A DNA stretch of 27,095 nt. Origin: a bacterium. GTDB taxonomy: Bacteria; BMS3Abin14. The notes beneath the pieces are model-generated. The model saw only the letters and a list, made by a program, of their open reading frames with translations. It searched no databases and had not been told where the DNA came from. The stretch covers positions 1 through 27,095 of the forward strand of contig JARGFV010000027.1 of the NCBI GenBank assembly GCA_029210545.1, read 5' to 3'. Shown in pieces: positions 6,323-13,967 of the stretch (positions are counted from its first letter, which is position 1; each line of letters opens with the position of its first letter). Made by a program: the position numbers and the translations under genes.

Positions 6323-7759
6323 TCATCTCGCGAAGATGAATTTGTGGTCGTGGATGCTGGGCCTGCCGAGACCATTGTCAAGGGGCTCGTGACAGGAACT
6401 GCAGTCCACGTCGGACACCGTTTCAAAGCGGTGATCGGGATCGTCGTGTATCTCTTCGTGGCAGCTCAGGCAGTACTGGGCCTTCGTCAGGTCGACCCGG
6501 CCGGCGGCTTCATCCCAAGAGTAGTGGATATGCAGGCTCTTGCACTGTTTGCAGGTGAAACGGGATGGTTTAAAAAACTGCTCGAGCCAGTAGGCAAAGG
6601 ACCGCAACCGGTCCTCCAGGGATCCGTCACCTTTAAAAGTGTCCTCGCCCTGCCCGACGTGGGGCAGCAGCCCCCGGTAGTAATGCGCCAGGTCGTCCCC
6701 CGGCAAATAACCGACCGGGAACCGGAACTGTCCGGTCCTGTCGTGGCCGTTGGTGTGGCACGAGGCGCAGATGGAACTGGACAGGCGCCACTCGAGGTCA
6801 GCAGGATTGACGATGTGACCGCTCTTGCCCGTCCGGACATGGTCTCCCCCGGGACCGTGACACATCTCGCAGCCCACCCCCTTTTCCACCCACGTATCCT
6901 GATAGGGGTCGTACCCGGTAAGATGACAGCCGGAGCAGGACTCTCGCCAAAGCTGTTCACGCCAGGTAGAACGGACCCATTTATCCTCGTCCAATGACCA
7001 GACACCCTTTGCGATCCGCAGTTCCCCGTCGCGCTCGATAGCGTACCTTTGGGTCCAGTGAACACCGATGACGAACTCCACATCGGCGGCCTTGAACGTT
7101 TCTTCTCCGGTGAACACGGCGGCAATCGCCCGGGGATTTTCCCTCGGGTCCCGGAGAGTCCTGGCGTGGGATGTAAGAGACCATTGACGGTACACATCCT
7201 CGTGGCACCGCTCGCAGGCCCGTGAACCCGTATAATCTCTTTCGAGGGTAGTGGTGATCTCGAGGTAACCCTCGTCCACTTCCTCACGTTCATGACAGGA
7301 AAGACACAATTCCCCTTCGGTGTTGGGCTTTCTGAGGTAGTACGTGGAATAACCGGCGGATGAGAACATCCCTTTCAGACGCTCCACGATCCCCCGCCGC
7401 AGATACGGTTTGGACGAGAAGGAGGCCGAGTGGGGATCGTGGCATGTGGCGCAGGTCATGGTCCCTTCATTGTCGAGGGACAGGTCATCGGAAATTTTAC
7501 CCTGCGGCCTGATGTCCACTGGGTGCGACATACGGTGGACGACCGAATGACAATCCCGGCACAGGCTGACGATGTCCTTGACAAAACGGCCGCCCTGTTT
7601 GATCGGTCTGGACTCGTGACAGTGCAGGCATCTGGACGGCTCATCCATGAAGGCATGGGGGTTCCTGGCCCCTGCTGCGGACACGGGGGCCAGGATGAGA
7701 AGCACCAGGAGAGTGCCTATGACCGACCGCTCAGCTCCTGCTGAAAAAACCCAGCGCAT
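6323..7759 (-). CDS. Multiheme cytochrome c (ten CXXCH motifs)
   Basis: An approximately 478-aa exported electron-transfer protein. In order the heme-binding motifs are CLHCH, CRDCH, CATCH, CLSCH, CERCH, CSGCH, CEMCH, CASCH, then a degenerate CKQCK, then CLSCH and CSSCH: ten canonical sites. GSRACERCHEDVYRQWSLTSHA and GVGCEMCHGPGGDHV are typical of the cytochrome c554 / octaheme cytochrome class. The N-terminus is a hydrophobic signal sequence or anchor (SVIGTLLVLLILAPVSAAGA). The likely location is periplasmic, in anaerobic respiration; the partner and substrate are unknown. The start is uncertain: ATG 7759 lies inside the end of the HAMP gene (29-bp overlap), and a TTG at 7777 is possible. 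Last gene of the 9284-to-6323 run. Confidence 0.85.
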   Translation of the reverse strand: MRWVFSAGAERSVIGTLLVLLILAPVSAAGARNPHAFMDEPSRCLHCHESRPIKQGGRFVKDIVSLCRDCHSVVHRMSHPVDIRPQGKISDDLSLDNEGTMTCATCHDPHSASFSSKPYLRRGIVERLKGMFSSAGYSTYYLRKPNTEGELCLSCHEREEVDEGYLEITTTLERDYTGSRACERCHEDVYRQWSLTSHARTLRDPRENPRAIAAVFTGEETFKAADVEFVIGVHWTQRYAIERDGELRIAKGVWSLDEDKWVRSTWREQLWRESCSGCHLTGYDPYQDTWVEKGVGCEMCHGPGGDHVRTGKSGHIVNPADLEWRLSSSICASCHTNGHDRTGQFRFPVGYLPGDDLAHYYRGLLPHVGQGEDTFKGDGSLEDRLRSFAYWLEQFFKPSRFTCKQCKSLHIHYSWDEAAGRVDLTKAQYCLSCHEEIHDDPDHRFETVSDVDCSSCHEPLDNGLGRPSIHDHKFIFAR

Positions 7760-8294
7760 CTTCCAGCTCGTTGGCAATGTCCCTGATCCTTTTCATTACA
7801 TCATCATCCGGTCCACCGGCCTGATCGGCACGATCCAGCTCTCCGCGGAGCCTGGCCAGGACTTCCTGAAGACGCCCATCCATCCTGGAGAGGTTCCCGG
7901 ACAAGGTGTTGATATCGTCATCCAGCCCCTTGAGCAGGTCGCCTTTTCGAACCGTACCGACGTAACTGATCCGTCCCTCCGCCAGGTCGGCCAGCGCTCC
8001 GGTTAGACGCTCCACCGGACCGACGACCCGGTGACTCTCCCTCAGTGCTATGACTGCGCTGATGGCCGAAACCAGGATAAAGGTGACGAGGCTGGTGCCG
8101 GTAATGACAGGAAGGAGAAGTTCCTTTAGATCCCAGGTGTCCCTGTGGGCAAGGTAAAAGGCCGCGCTGACCTCACGGTTGGCCAGGATAAAAGTCGCAA
8201 TTGCCGAGACACTGGTGGCCACGATCACGAGGATCACGATCTGCGCCATCAGCCGCACCTGGTATTTTCGATCAACGAGATATTTCTTGCGCAT
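7731..8294 (-). CDS. Two-TM HAMP-domain membrane protein without output domain
   Basis: A 187-aa inner-membrane protein. Transmembrane segments at about residues 16-38 and 60-86 flank a short periplasmic loop of some 20 residues. A HAMP domain follows (SHRVVGPVERLTGALADLAEGRISY, then a linker and a second helix), ending in a predicted coiled coil (about 130-180). There is no kinase, cyclase or methyl-accepting region, so it is a truncated signalling scaffold or a dedicated partner. ATG 8294 is preceded by the strong GGAGGGGAG. Its 3' end overlaps the cytochrome gene, arguing for coupled expression. A role in anchoring or sensing for the cytochrome is inference. Confidence 0.75.
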   Translation of the reverse strand: MRKKYLVDRKYQVRLMAQIVILVIVATSVSAIATFILANREVSAAFYLAHRDTWDLKELLLPVITGTSLVTFILVSAISAVIALRESHRVVGPVERLTGALADLAEGRISYVGTVRKGDLLKGLDDDINTLSGNLSRMDGRLQEVLARLRGELDRADQAGGPDDDVMKRIRDIANELEDALGFFSRS

Positions 8295-8333
8295 CTTCTC
8301 TCCCCTCCGGAAAGAACGCGTTCCTGCCAGTGA

Positions 8334-8894
8334 TCACCTCCTGGAAACAGCCCCCAGGAGCGATTGCAGAAAGGTCAGTTTGCCGGGAAGTGTCAGGTCT
8401 ATAAAAACAGCCTCGGCTTCTTCGTGCTCCCCATCCCGATGGATACCGTGCTCGCACATGGATAAGATCATGAAGTCTGAAGCGCTCATAAGGGTCTGGA
8501 GAGGGACTCTCCTCAACTCGCTGATGAAATGGACCGATTCGATCCCGGGTCCCCTGCTGTCGAACTTTTCCATCACTTTGCCATCCCGGTAAAGGATGTA
8601 ACTGTATTCCTCCCCTTCCGGCTTGAAGTGGCTTGTCAGGACTTCATCCAGGGGATCGTGCGCGACGAGGGCCTCCAGCAGCAGGTCGACACCCTCCTGG
8701 GCACCTTCGACCTCCAGACGGCACCACTTCCCGGACCACCTGGAAATTCCCACGCGGACCATGCCGTCAGCCGGCTCTTTTCCCCCGGGGTAATCGATCC
8801 TCAGGTTAAAAGGCCCATGGTCAGACAACCGCTGGACGATCAGGTCCGCCAGGCCATCAAAGCCGGTACGGACAAATATCCCGCTGGGAACCAT
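8334..8894 (-). CDS. Unknown 186-aa cytosolic protein
   Basis: No family is recognised. The protein has no signal peptide or membrane segment. It contains alternating beta-like stretches (FNLRIDY, RVGISRW, WCRLEVEG, YSYILYRDGKVMEKF) and acidic loops, and a Cys-containing segment MILSMCEHGIHRDGEHEEAEA near residues 142-162 with several His/Glu that could bind metal. ATG 8894 starts 15 bp after the stop of the upstream secreted-protein gene; no good Shine-Dalgarno sequence is seen, so translation may depend on reinitiation. It is 39 bp from the HAMP gene and lies in the same run as the multiheme cytochrome. Confidence 0.65.
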   Translation of the reverse strand: MVPSGIFVRTGFDGLADLIVQRLSDHGPFNLRIDYPGGKEPADGMVRVGISRWSGKWCRLEVEGAQEGVDLLLEALVAHDPLDEVLTSHFKPEGEEYSYILYRDGKVMEKFDSRGPGIESVHFISELRRVPLQTLMSASDFMILSMCEHGIHRDGEHEEAEAVFIDLTLPGKLTFLQSLLGAVSRR

Positions 8895-8909
8895 GGATCG
8901 TACGACCGC

Positions 8910-9284
8910 TTATCTCAGCAGTCCGACAGCAACGGGGACATCCCAGCCCGGAACCATGACGAGCACTGAATCGAGAGCCTCGGAAGCCGGATCGGGCACT
9001 TCGAAGGTCATGTCACCCGGCATGTCGGAAGACAGTTCACCGACCTTGACGGCACCCCCCAGGTCGAACCCCTTCGCCAGGTAGAACTCCAGGGTCTTGT
9101 CGTAGGTGCTGGTGACTCCGCTCAGGACAACCGAGATGCCGTCCTCACTGATGCTGACCGTACCTTGCACCAGTTCGGCCTTTTCGTATCCGACCAGGCT
9201 GGCGGTCTTTCCCTGGCCCAGAACCAGGGTTGGCAGAAGTAGAACGATAACCGTGATGGCCAGGAGCAATCTGTTCTTTAACAT
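8910..9284 (-). CDS. Small secreted protein, unknown
   Basis: A 124-aa exported protein. Residues 1-22 are a signal peptide (KNRLLLAITVIVLLLPTLVLG). The mature part has no cysteine and looks beta-rich (GYEKAELVQGTVSISEDGISVVLSG; VKVGELSSDMPGDMTFEVPDP). No family is recognised. ATG 9284 is chosen over an upstream in-frame start because GGAAGGGGGAAGG sits directly before it and it begins a clean signal sequence. It is the first gene of the probable operon that ends with the multiheme cytochrome. The product would share the periplasm with the cytochrome; a stabilising or assembly role is possible but unsupported. Confidence 0.65.
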   Translation of the reverse strand: MLKNRLLLAITVIVLLLPTLVLGQGKTASLVGYEKAELVQGTVSISEDGISVVLSGVTSTYDKTLEFYLAKGFDLGGAVKVGELSSDMPGDMTFEVPDPASEALDSVLVMVPGWDVPVAVGLLR

Positions 9285-9478
9285 GGCCTTCCCCCTTCCA
9301 GGCAGGCTGTTGGACAAATTCATAACTTGCGCCAATCTATCACAGTTTCCCGGCCTTGAAAAAGTAGCAAAAACCCTGAATCTGCAGGGGACTGCGTCTG
9401 AATCGGGATTCCGGGATTTAAAGTGCTCGTTCTTGTGCTAGGATGTTGTGTTAATAGCAGGTCAAGGAGGAGCAGCAA

Positions 9479-10471
9479 ATGATCATGGCTGGGGACATCG
9501 GCGCGACAAAGACCATCCTGGCTCTTTTCAACAAGGAAACCGGTCCCGGAAAAACTATAGCTGAAGCCGTTTTCCCCAGCGGCGATTATCCGGGCCTGGA
9601 GGAGATAGCCTCCGAGTTCCTGTCCCACGCCGCCCACGGAATCCCGACGGCAGCCTGCTTCGGTGTCGCGGGGCCGGTTGTCAACGGACAGGCAAACATC
9701 ACCAACCTTTCCTGGAATGTGTCCGTAACCAGGCTGCGCTCCATTCTGGGGATCCCGCACATATCCCTCATCAACGATGTCCAGGCTGTCGGGTACTCTA
9801 TCGGGTCCCTGGATGCGACAGACCTGAAGACGATCAATGAGGGCAGGCCTGTCAAGGGCGGCGCCAAGGCGATCATCGCGCCCGGGACAGGCCTCGGGGA
9901 AGCGATCCTTTTGTGGGACGGACGCGGTTACCGATGCTATCCTACTGAGGGCAGCCACGCGGATTTTGCCCCGGCGGATGAGCAGCAGGTTGGACTGCTC
10001 AGGCATGTGGGACGGAAATTCGGACATGTCAGCTGGGAGCGCGTATGTTCAGGGATCGGTATCTCCAACCTTTACGATTACCTGAAGGCTACAGGTGATT
10101 ATGAGGAACCGGACTGGTTAAAGGAAAAACTTGCGGTTGCGATCGATCCGGTACCCGAGATCTTCCGTGGAGCCATGGAAGCAGACCCTCCTGCAGAGGT
10201 CTGCAGGACCACCGTGAAGATGTTCGTATCCATCCTTGGAGCCGAGGCCGGGAACCTCGCCCTGAAAACACTTGCAACCGGGGGGATCTATATCGGCGGA
10301 GGCATCGCGCCAAGGGTCCTGGATCTCATCATCGACGGGACGTTTATGGAGTCGTTCACCAACAAGGGCCGGCTGGCCGGCCTGCTGCGCGACATTCCCG
10401 TACGCATCGTGATGAACCCAAGGGCTGCCCTTATGGGCGCAGCGGTGGTAGGATTGGGGATGGAGGGATAG
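9479..10471 (+). CDS. glk: Glucokinase (glk type)
   Basis: A 330-aa ASKHA-fold sugar kinase of the non-ROK bacterial glucokinase family, ATP + glucose to glucose 6-phosphate, cytosolic. The phosphate-1 loop is GDIGATKT (5-12); the catalytic Asp is D100 in LINDVQAVGYS; the phosphate-2 region is APGTGLGEA (134-142); EGSHADFAP (157-165) is the family signature before the sugar pocket. The C-terminal GGIYIGGGIAPR is also typical. Length matches the family (about 320-340). ATG 9479 follows AAGGAGGAGCAGCAA, a strong ribosome binding site. It is divergent from the secreted-protein gene, so the 194-bp gap should hold both promoters. A DUF427 gene follows 40 bp later. Confidence 0.9.
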   Translation: MIMAGDIGATKTILALFNKETGPGKTIAEAVFPSGDYPGLEEIASEFLSHAAHGIPTAACFGVAGPVVNGQANITNLSWNVSVTRLRSILGIPHISLINDVQAVGYSIGSLDATDLKTINEGRPVKGGAKAIIAPGTGLGEAILLWDGRGYRCYPTEGSHADFAPADEQQVGLLRHVGRKFGHVSWERVCSGIGISNLYDYLKATGDYEEPDWLKEKLAVAIDPVPEIFRGAMEADPPAEVCRTTVKMFVSILGAEAGNLALKTLATGGIYIGGGIAPRVLDLIIDGTFMESFTNKGRLAGLLRDIPVRIVMNPRAALMGAAVVGLGMEG

Positions 10472-10511
10472 AAGTTAACTGTTCACTGTTCGCTGCGAAT
10501 TTAGGAGAACC

Positions 10512-10796
10512 ATGCCCAAGGCCGTCTTTAAAAATACGACCATAGCCCAGAGCGACGACACCACCCTTCTCGAGGGGAACCACTACTTCCCGCCCGAGAC
10601 GGTGAACCGGGAATATCTGGTGGCAAGCGACACCCGTACCGTCTGCCCGTGGAAAGGGACAGCCAGTTATTACCATGTCGTCGTGGGCGGCGAGATCGAT
10701 GAGGATGCCGCCTGGTATTACCCGGAACCTTCCGCTCCTGCCGTCTCCATCAAGGATCACGTGGCTTTTTGTGGGAAAGTGGAGGTTATTCCGTAG
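10512..10796 (+). CDS. DUF427 domain protein
   Basis: A 94-aa single-domain protein of the DUF427 family, recognised by the order AQSDDTTLLEGNHYFPPE, CPWKGTASYYHVVVGG, DAAWYYPEPSAPAVSIKDHVAF. These compact beta proteins occur in many bacteria and are of unproven function. No signal peptide is present. AGGAG lies 8 nt before ATG 10512. It is probably co-transcribed with glucokinase; the 40-bp gap holds the short-word repeat TGTTCACTGTTCGCTG. Confidence in the family is high, in the role nil. Confidence 0.85.
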   Translation: MPKAVFKNTTIAQSDDTTLLEGNHYFPPETVNREYLVASDTRTVCPWKGTASYYHVVVGGEIDEDAAWYYPEPSAPAVSIKDHVAFCGKVEVIP

Positions 10797-11078
10797 GAAT
10801 TTCGAAACGCGGGGACGCGGGTATGGCGAGACGCGGAGGAGAGAACAGACTCAGCGTACAGCCTTTTCACCGTGTCTCCGTGTCAGGCGGTTGTCTCCGG
10901 ATTCTCATGGTCTTTGTGTCTCACCTGAAATCTCAAACTCATCCCTCCCAGTTAAAAACATGACTTTATTACCGATCCACACCTCCCTTCCCAACCAGCC
11001 GGCAGCGGCAATTATCTACCGGGACCTGACGGGGACCTCACAACTGGACGGTCTGAGGGTCATCAAACGGGAAGCCAC
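10797..11078. other. Spacer with degenerate inverted words
   Basis: A gene-free 282 bp. Words such as ACGCGGGGACGCGG and GAGACGCGGAGG (10806-10842) face CCGTGTCTCCGTGT (10870-10883), giving a loose inverted arrangement. A 40-codon frame from ATG 10961 runs into a TAG supplied by hairpin A at 11080; it has no ribosome binding site and no recognised family. Nothing else is seen. Confidence 0.35.
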
Positions 11079-11662
11079 CTAGGAGTCTGTCGGAGAACCT
11101 CCCTGTTTTTTAACAGGGAGGGCACAGACTCCTAGATATATTTTGTCGGCCCATGGTACTATGATGTCATGGAAAAACATATAATTCTGAAGAAGTTAGC
11201 CCTCAGAATTATATGTCTTGAACGGATTTACGCATCCTATGACGGTTCGGCCGGCGGGCAGCCACCCTACGATCCCCAGATGATGGTGAGCTTGCTGCTT
11301 TACGCCTACTGCGTGGGGATCGTTTCCTCGCGCAAGGTTGAACAGGCGACCTGGCATTCGGTTCCTTTTCGGGTTCTTGCCGGTAACCGTCATCCGGACC
11401 ATGACACGATCGCGGATTTCCGTAAGCGTCATTTAAAACCCGAAATCCACGCTATAATAACCTTCCGGGTGGATTTCGGGTGTGGAACCCGCGATTAGCC
11501 TGAAAAGGCCAACAGGCCACTTTCCGCCATCAAATCCGGACTATTTCCCGTTTTTCAGGCGCATGGTCCGGAAAATATATGATCCAGGTCCTAAAAAAGA
11601 CCACGGCCGACAAACTTTCTAGTCACGCCGACGGCGTGATCGGGGTTTTCCGACACGCTGCC
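11079..11662 (+). mobile_element. Internally deleted IS1182-like element framed by hairpins A and B
   Basis: Hairpin A (11079-11135, outer arms CTAGGAGTCTGT/ACAGACTCCTAG, inner arms around TTTTTTAA) is followed by the inner inverted repeat TTTGTCGGCC (11142-11151), a transposase 5' fragment, and the opposite repeat GGCCGACAAA (11605-11614). A hairpin B remnant follows: a replacement mini-hairpin TCACGCC/GGCGTGA at 11623-11639, then GGGGTTTTCCGACACGCTGCC to 11662. At about 470 bp between inner repeats the element is far too short for a full IS, so it is non-autonomous. The order of modules is the same as at 5868-6076 and 13968-14203. Confidence 0.7.
11169..11498 (+). pseudogene. Transposase N-terminal fragment (IS1182-like, DUF772 region)
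   Basis: An 109-codon reading frame. Residues about 22-90 match the N-terminal region of IS1182-type transposases: YASYDGSAGGQPPYDPQMMVSLLLYAYCVGIVSSRKVEQA, VPFRVLAGNRHPDHDTIADFRKRHL. The DDE catalytic core is absent, because the frame diverges right after FRKRHL and stops 25 codons later, so this is a 3'-deleted remnant. Near the break is a 13-bp inverted repeat, ACCCGAAATCCAC (11438-11450) and GTGGATTTCGGGT (11469-11481). A second perfect 13-bp hairpin covers codons 4-16 (11178-11190 with 11203-11215). It cannot encode an active transposase. Confidence 0.8.
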
Positions 11663-11675
11663 AGAGAGATCTTTA

Positions 11676-12245
11676 GTGAACCGCTCCCCGGCCTAAAGGC
11701 CGGGGCTTCAAGCCTTCTGGCATGATCTGTCATGGCAAAGGAGTTTACCGTTGTTGCTGGCGTATATACTTTCGAACAACCTCTTCATTCGCCACGCCAA
11801 CCGTCTCGGCAAAGTAGCCATCCGCCCAAAAACTATCGCCCCTCAGAAACTCTTCCAGCTCAGGGAACTCTTTCCGGATCACTCTGCTGCTTCCACCCTT
11901 CAATATCTGAACCGCTCCGCCCACACTATCGCTCGCGTTCAACTGGATCACCACATGCACGTGATCAGTTTGAATACTCAGTTCGCTGATCCACCACCGA
12001 TTGACACGACACGCCTCATACAGCAATTGTCGCAGGCGGATGGCTACTTTGCCTCTAAGCACCCGCTTCCGATATTTCGGTATCCATACCAGGTGGTACA
12101 GAAGCCGATGTTTCGTGTGACTACCTGTGCGATATCTGGCCATAACCAGATCATGCCGAAATTTCCTCCGCTCCGCCAACTAACGCTGACTGCGCTACGG
12201 GCGGCCATTCATCCCCGGGCTTGAAAGCCCGGGGTTTTCTGGCCG
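11676..12245 (-). mobile_element. IS200-type insertion sequence
   Basis: A single-gene element of the IS200/IS605 family. It carries subterminal hairpins characteristic of the family: CCCCGGCCT/AGGCCGGGG (11686-11705) at one side and CCCCGGGCTT/AAGCCCGGGG (12213-12234) at the other, and no inverted terminal repeats. The only gene is tnpA on the minus strand; there is no tnpB. Exact ends cannot be fixed without an empty site. It sits next to the hairpin B remnant of the deleted IS1182-like element. Confidence 0.8.
11745..12143 (-). CDS. tnpA: IS200/IS605-family transposase TnpA (Y1 HUH)
   Basis: A 132-aa single-strand DNA transposase. From ATG 12143 the protein begins MARYRTGSHTKHRLLYHLVW, the typical IS200 N-terminus. 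The HUH motif is H61-V-H63 in TDHVHVVIQ, and the catalytic tyrosine is Y126 in VRKYIRQQ; all active-site residues are present, so it may be functional. An earlier in-frame TTG at 12179 would add 12 residues, but the IS200 family start is normally at MxxYR. The length is within the usual 130-155 aa. It would excise and insert the element through the flanking hairpins. Confidence 0.88.
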   Translation of the reverse strand: MARYRTGSHTKHRLLYHLVWIPKYRKRVLRGKVAIRLRQLLYEACRVNRWWISELSIQTDHVHVVIQLNASDSVGGAVQILKGGSSRVIRKEFPELEEFLRGDSFWADGYFAETVGVANEEVVRKYIRQQQR

Positions 12246-12285
12246 ATTTTATAAATTTCATTATATCAGACCGAACTCTCTCCCA

Positions 12286-13113
12286 TTACTCAACTCTGAG
12301 TTGAGTTGAGTGCTTCGACCCATCGTCCAACAATACATTGATTTCCCAGGTTCCCTCCTCCAGATCGCTGATGTCCATAAGATAGGTGTATTGTCCTTTG
12401 TCCGGATGGTATTGAAACAGGTTTTCACGGTACTGCATGGAGCCTGATTGGGCATCCAGAGGATTACCTGCAGGTTTGTCGACCACCATACGCTGCAACT
12501 GCAATCTGGCATGGACGTCATGAGCTGGTTCGTCATTTTGCCGTGTGAGGACGAAGCAGATTGAAATCTCCCCCGTTGCGCGGTTGGTAGAGTATCCGCC
12601 GTCAGGCTGAATGTTTCTGAATCCGCGGAATTGATAGGTAGCAGGTAGAACCGCACTGTTCTCCACATTTGTTTTGTCAAAACTGAGCAGGTAGGAATAG
12701 TTCATCCCGGCAAACATGAAGCCTTCAACCGTCTTGGTCAGCATCTTCCTTCCGCTGCCCTTGAATTCAATTTCAAGCGAGAAGGGAAAATCCCGTTGGC
12801 CGGTGATCTCCAGCCTGTATCGTCCCGAATCCGGTTTTTTCAAATAGAGAACGTACCAAGGCTGCGGATCTTCGACACTTTCATTGAGCACGTTCGAACC
12901 GGGGATCTCCCGGAGCCTGATACCTTTGACAGGATCCCAGCCACTCCGACGACCTTCAGCGTCCACAAGGATGAAACCAAGATCTGGACTCGGGTCAGGG
13001 TAGATGATGACAGAGCTCATGTCCCGCTGCTGGTCAGAATGCGCCTGTTCATGACAGTAAAAAACAGCTGTTATAACTAAGAGCCCCAGAAGGAAAATCC
13101 GCATTCTCATCAT
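12286..13113 (-). CDS. Secreted PxKF-like domain protein
   Basis: A 275-aa exported protein. Residues about 1-26 are a signal peptide (MRMRIFLLGLLVITAVFYC). A middle region (about 45-150) is beta-rich and includes DPQPWYVLYLKKPDSGRYRLEITG, like extracellular beta-sandwich proteins. The C-terminal 120 residues, starting LPATYQFRGF and ending EGTWEINVLLDDGSKHSTQLRVE, parallel the adjacent truncated gene and resemble the PxKF-type domain, although the PVKF core reads ISICFVL here. ATG 13113 follows GGGGGTTAGTTTTTG. It starts 16 bp after the upstream PxKF gene stop, a tandem duplicate arrangement. A cell-surface role is likely but unspecified. Its 3' side is next to the IS200 element. Confidence 0.7.
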   Translation of the reverse strand: MMRMRIFLLGLLVITAVFYCHEQAHSDQQRDMSSVIIYPDPSPDLGFILVDAEGRRSGWDPVKGIRLREIPGSNVLNESVEDPQPWYVLYLKKPDSGRYRLEITGQRDFPFSLEIEFKGSGRKMLTKTVEGFMFAGMNYSYLLSFDKTNVENSAVLPATYQFRGFRNIQPDGGYSTNRATGEISICFVLTRQNDEPAHDVHARLQLQRMVVDKPAGNPLDAQSGSMQYRENLFQYHPDKGQYTYLMDISDLEEGTWEINVLLDDGSKHSTQLRVE

Positions 13114-13129
13114 CAAAAACTAACCCCCA

Positions 13130-13495
13130 TCATTTGAGGCCAAATTGCATCTCTTTCTGCGAACCGTCGTCCAGAACAACCTGTAATTCCCAGGTTCCCG
13201 TAGTCAAATCTTTCGTGGACAGATTGTATATGTATTGATCAGCCTCCTGATCATATCGGAAAACACCGTCATCATGCACAGCACCAGAGGCAACCGGATC
13301 AATGGGATTCCCTATAGGGATGGCATTATCCATCTGTTGGAGTGTTAGTCTGGCAATGATGTCGTCGTGAGGAGTACCATCATTCCTCGCTACCCTGAAT
13401 TTTACAGGAATTGTCCGGTTTAATTTGAAGATTTTCAGGCTTTCCGACGACAGCGGAGGCTCGAAACCACCGAAGGAGTAGGTTGTCGGTATCAC
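13130..13495 (-). pseudogene. 5'-truncated PxKF-domain gene
   Basis: Its C-terminal 120 residues are preserved: IPTTYSFGGFE, then NRTIPVKFRVARNDGTPHDD, IARLTLQQMDNAIPIGNPIDP, GVFRYDQEADQYIYNL and TGTWELQVVLDDGSQ. This is a good PxKF-type domain, clearly paralogous to the C-terminus of the next gene. Upstream of about 13495 the homology stops, and the DNA instead encodes the end of a transposase on the other strand. The reading frame stays open to 13591 but that extension (FEKQTSLTPSVFAFRR) is antisense transposase, and no signal peptide remains. The gene therefore appears decapitated by an insertion or recombination. Confidence 0.7.
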
Positions 13496-13778
13496 AAAGG
13501 ATAATCTTCGGAACGCGAAGACGGATGGCGTTAAGGATGTCTGTTTTTCGAAGAAGCGGGGCCTCAGCGTCCAGGACATGGTCAAGAGCAACTGGGTTTA
13601 CAGAAGGCTTCGGAACTTTCGCGCGGGGATTGAAGCGAACATATCCGTACTCAAGCGTTCCTATGGCCTTTACCGCTGCAACTGGAAAGGCTGGGCAGGT
13701 TTCCAGCAGTACGTATGGAGTTCGGTTGTCTCGTACAATCTGCTGGTGATGGCCAGACATAGTCTGGCCTCGGCTTAG
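13482..13778 (+). pseudogene. Transposase C-terminal fragment (DDE, IS5/IS1182-like)
   Basis: A 98-codon open stretch from 13482 to TAG 13778, without a start codon of its own. It reads ITKDNLRNAKTDGVKDVCF, then WVYRRLRNFRAGIEANIS, then LKRSYGLYRCNWKGWAG and YVWSSVVSYNLLVMARHSLA. FRAGIEA.IS.LKR.YGL.RC..KG is the conserved block holding the last catalytic Glu (IEA) of DDE transposases of the IS5/IS1182/ISNCY type. The 5' part is missing. It is fused head-on to the truncated PxKF gene; the joint lies within about 13482-13500. Confidence 0.8.
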
Positions 13779-13967
13779 AAAAGCGGAGGAGTTCAAAAAA
13801 CCCGCGTTAAGGGGCGAGTCTGTCCCGATGAAGTAGTTTCCTTCATTTAAAGCCGAGGTTGGCACCAATTTAATCGTCCCCTTAATTGCGAGGTCGCGCC
13901 GGCATCGTCATGGAGTGAATTGTCACTTATTCGTTGATAAAATCCGGGCTTTTCGGATGCGCTCGAG
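13779..13967. other. Spacer between transposase fragment and hairpin A
   Basis: A 189-bp stretch without a gene. It may be the right end of the element whose transposase fragment precedes it. ATCCGGGCTTTTCGGAT (13941-13957) is a short hairpin. No terminal inverted repeat partner was found in the window. Confidence 0.3.

Noticed and set aside
10961-11082. 40-codon gene ending at hairpin A
   Set aside because: No ribosome binding site and no recognised family; the stop comes from the repeat.
11676-12245. REP-associated (RAYT) origin of hairpins A and B from the nearby Y1 transposase
   Set aside because: The TnpA has an IS200-type N-terminus and its own distinct CCCCGG hairpins; hairpins A and B share no sequence with those.
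13380-13868. 162-aa minus-strand ORF
   Set aside because: Most of it is antisense to the transposase fragment, and its 3' end is out of frame with the PxKF domain.
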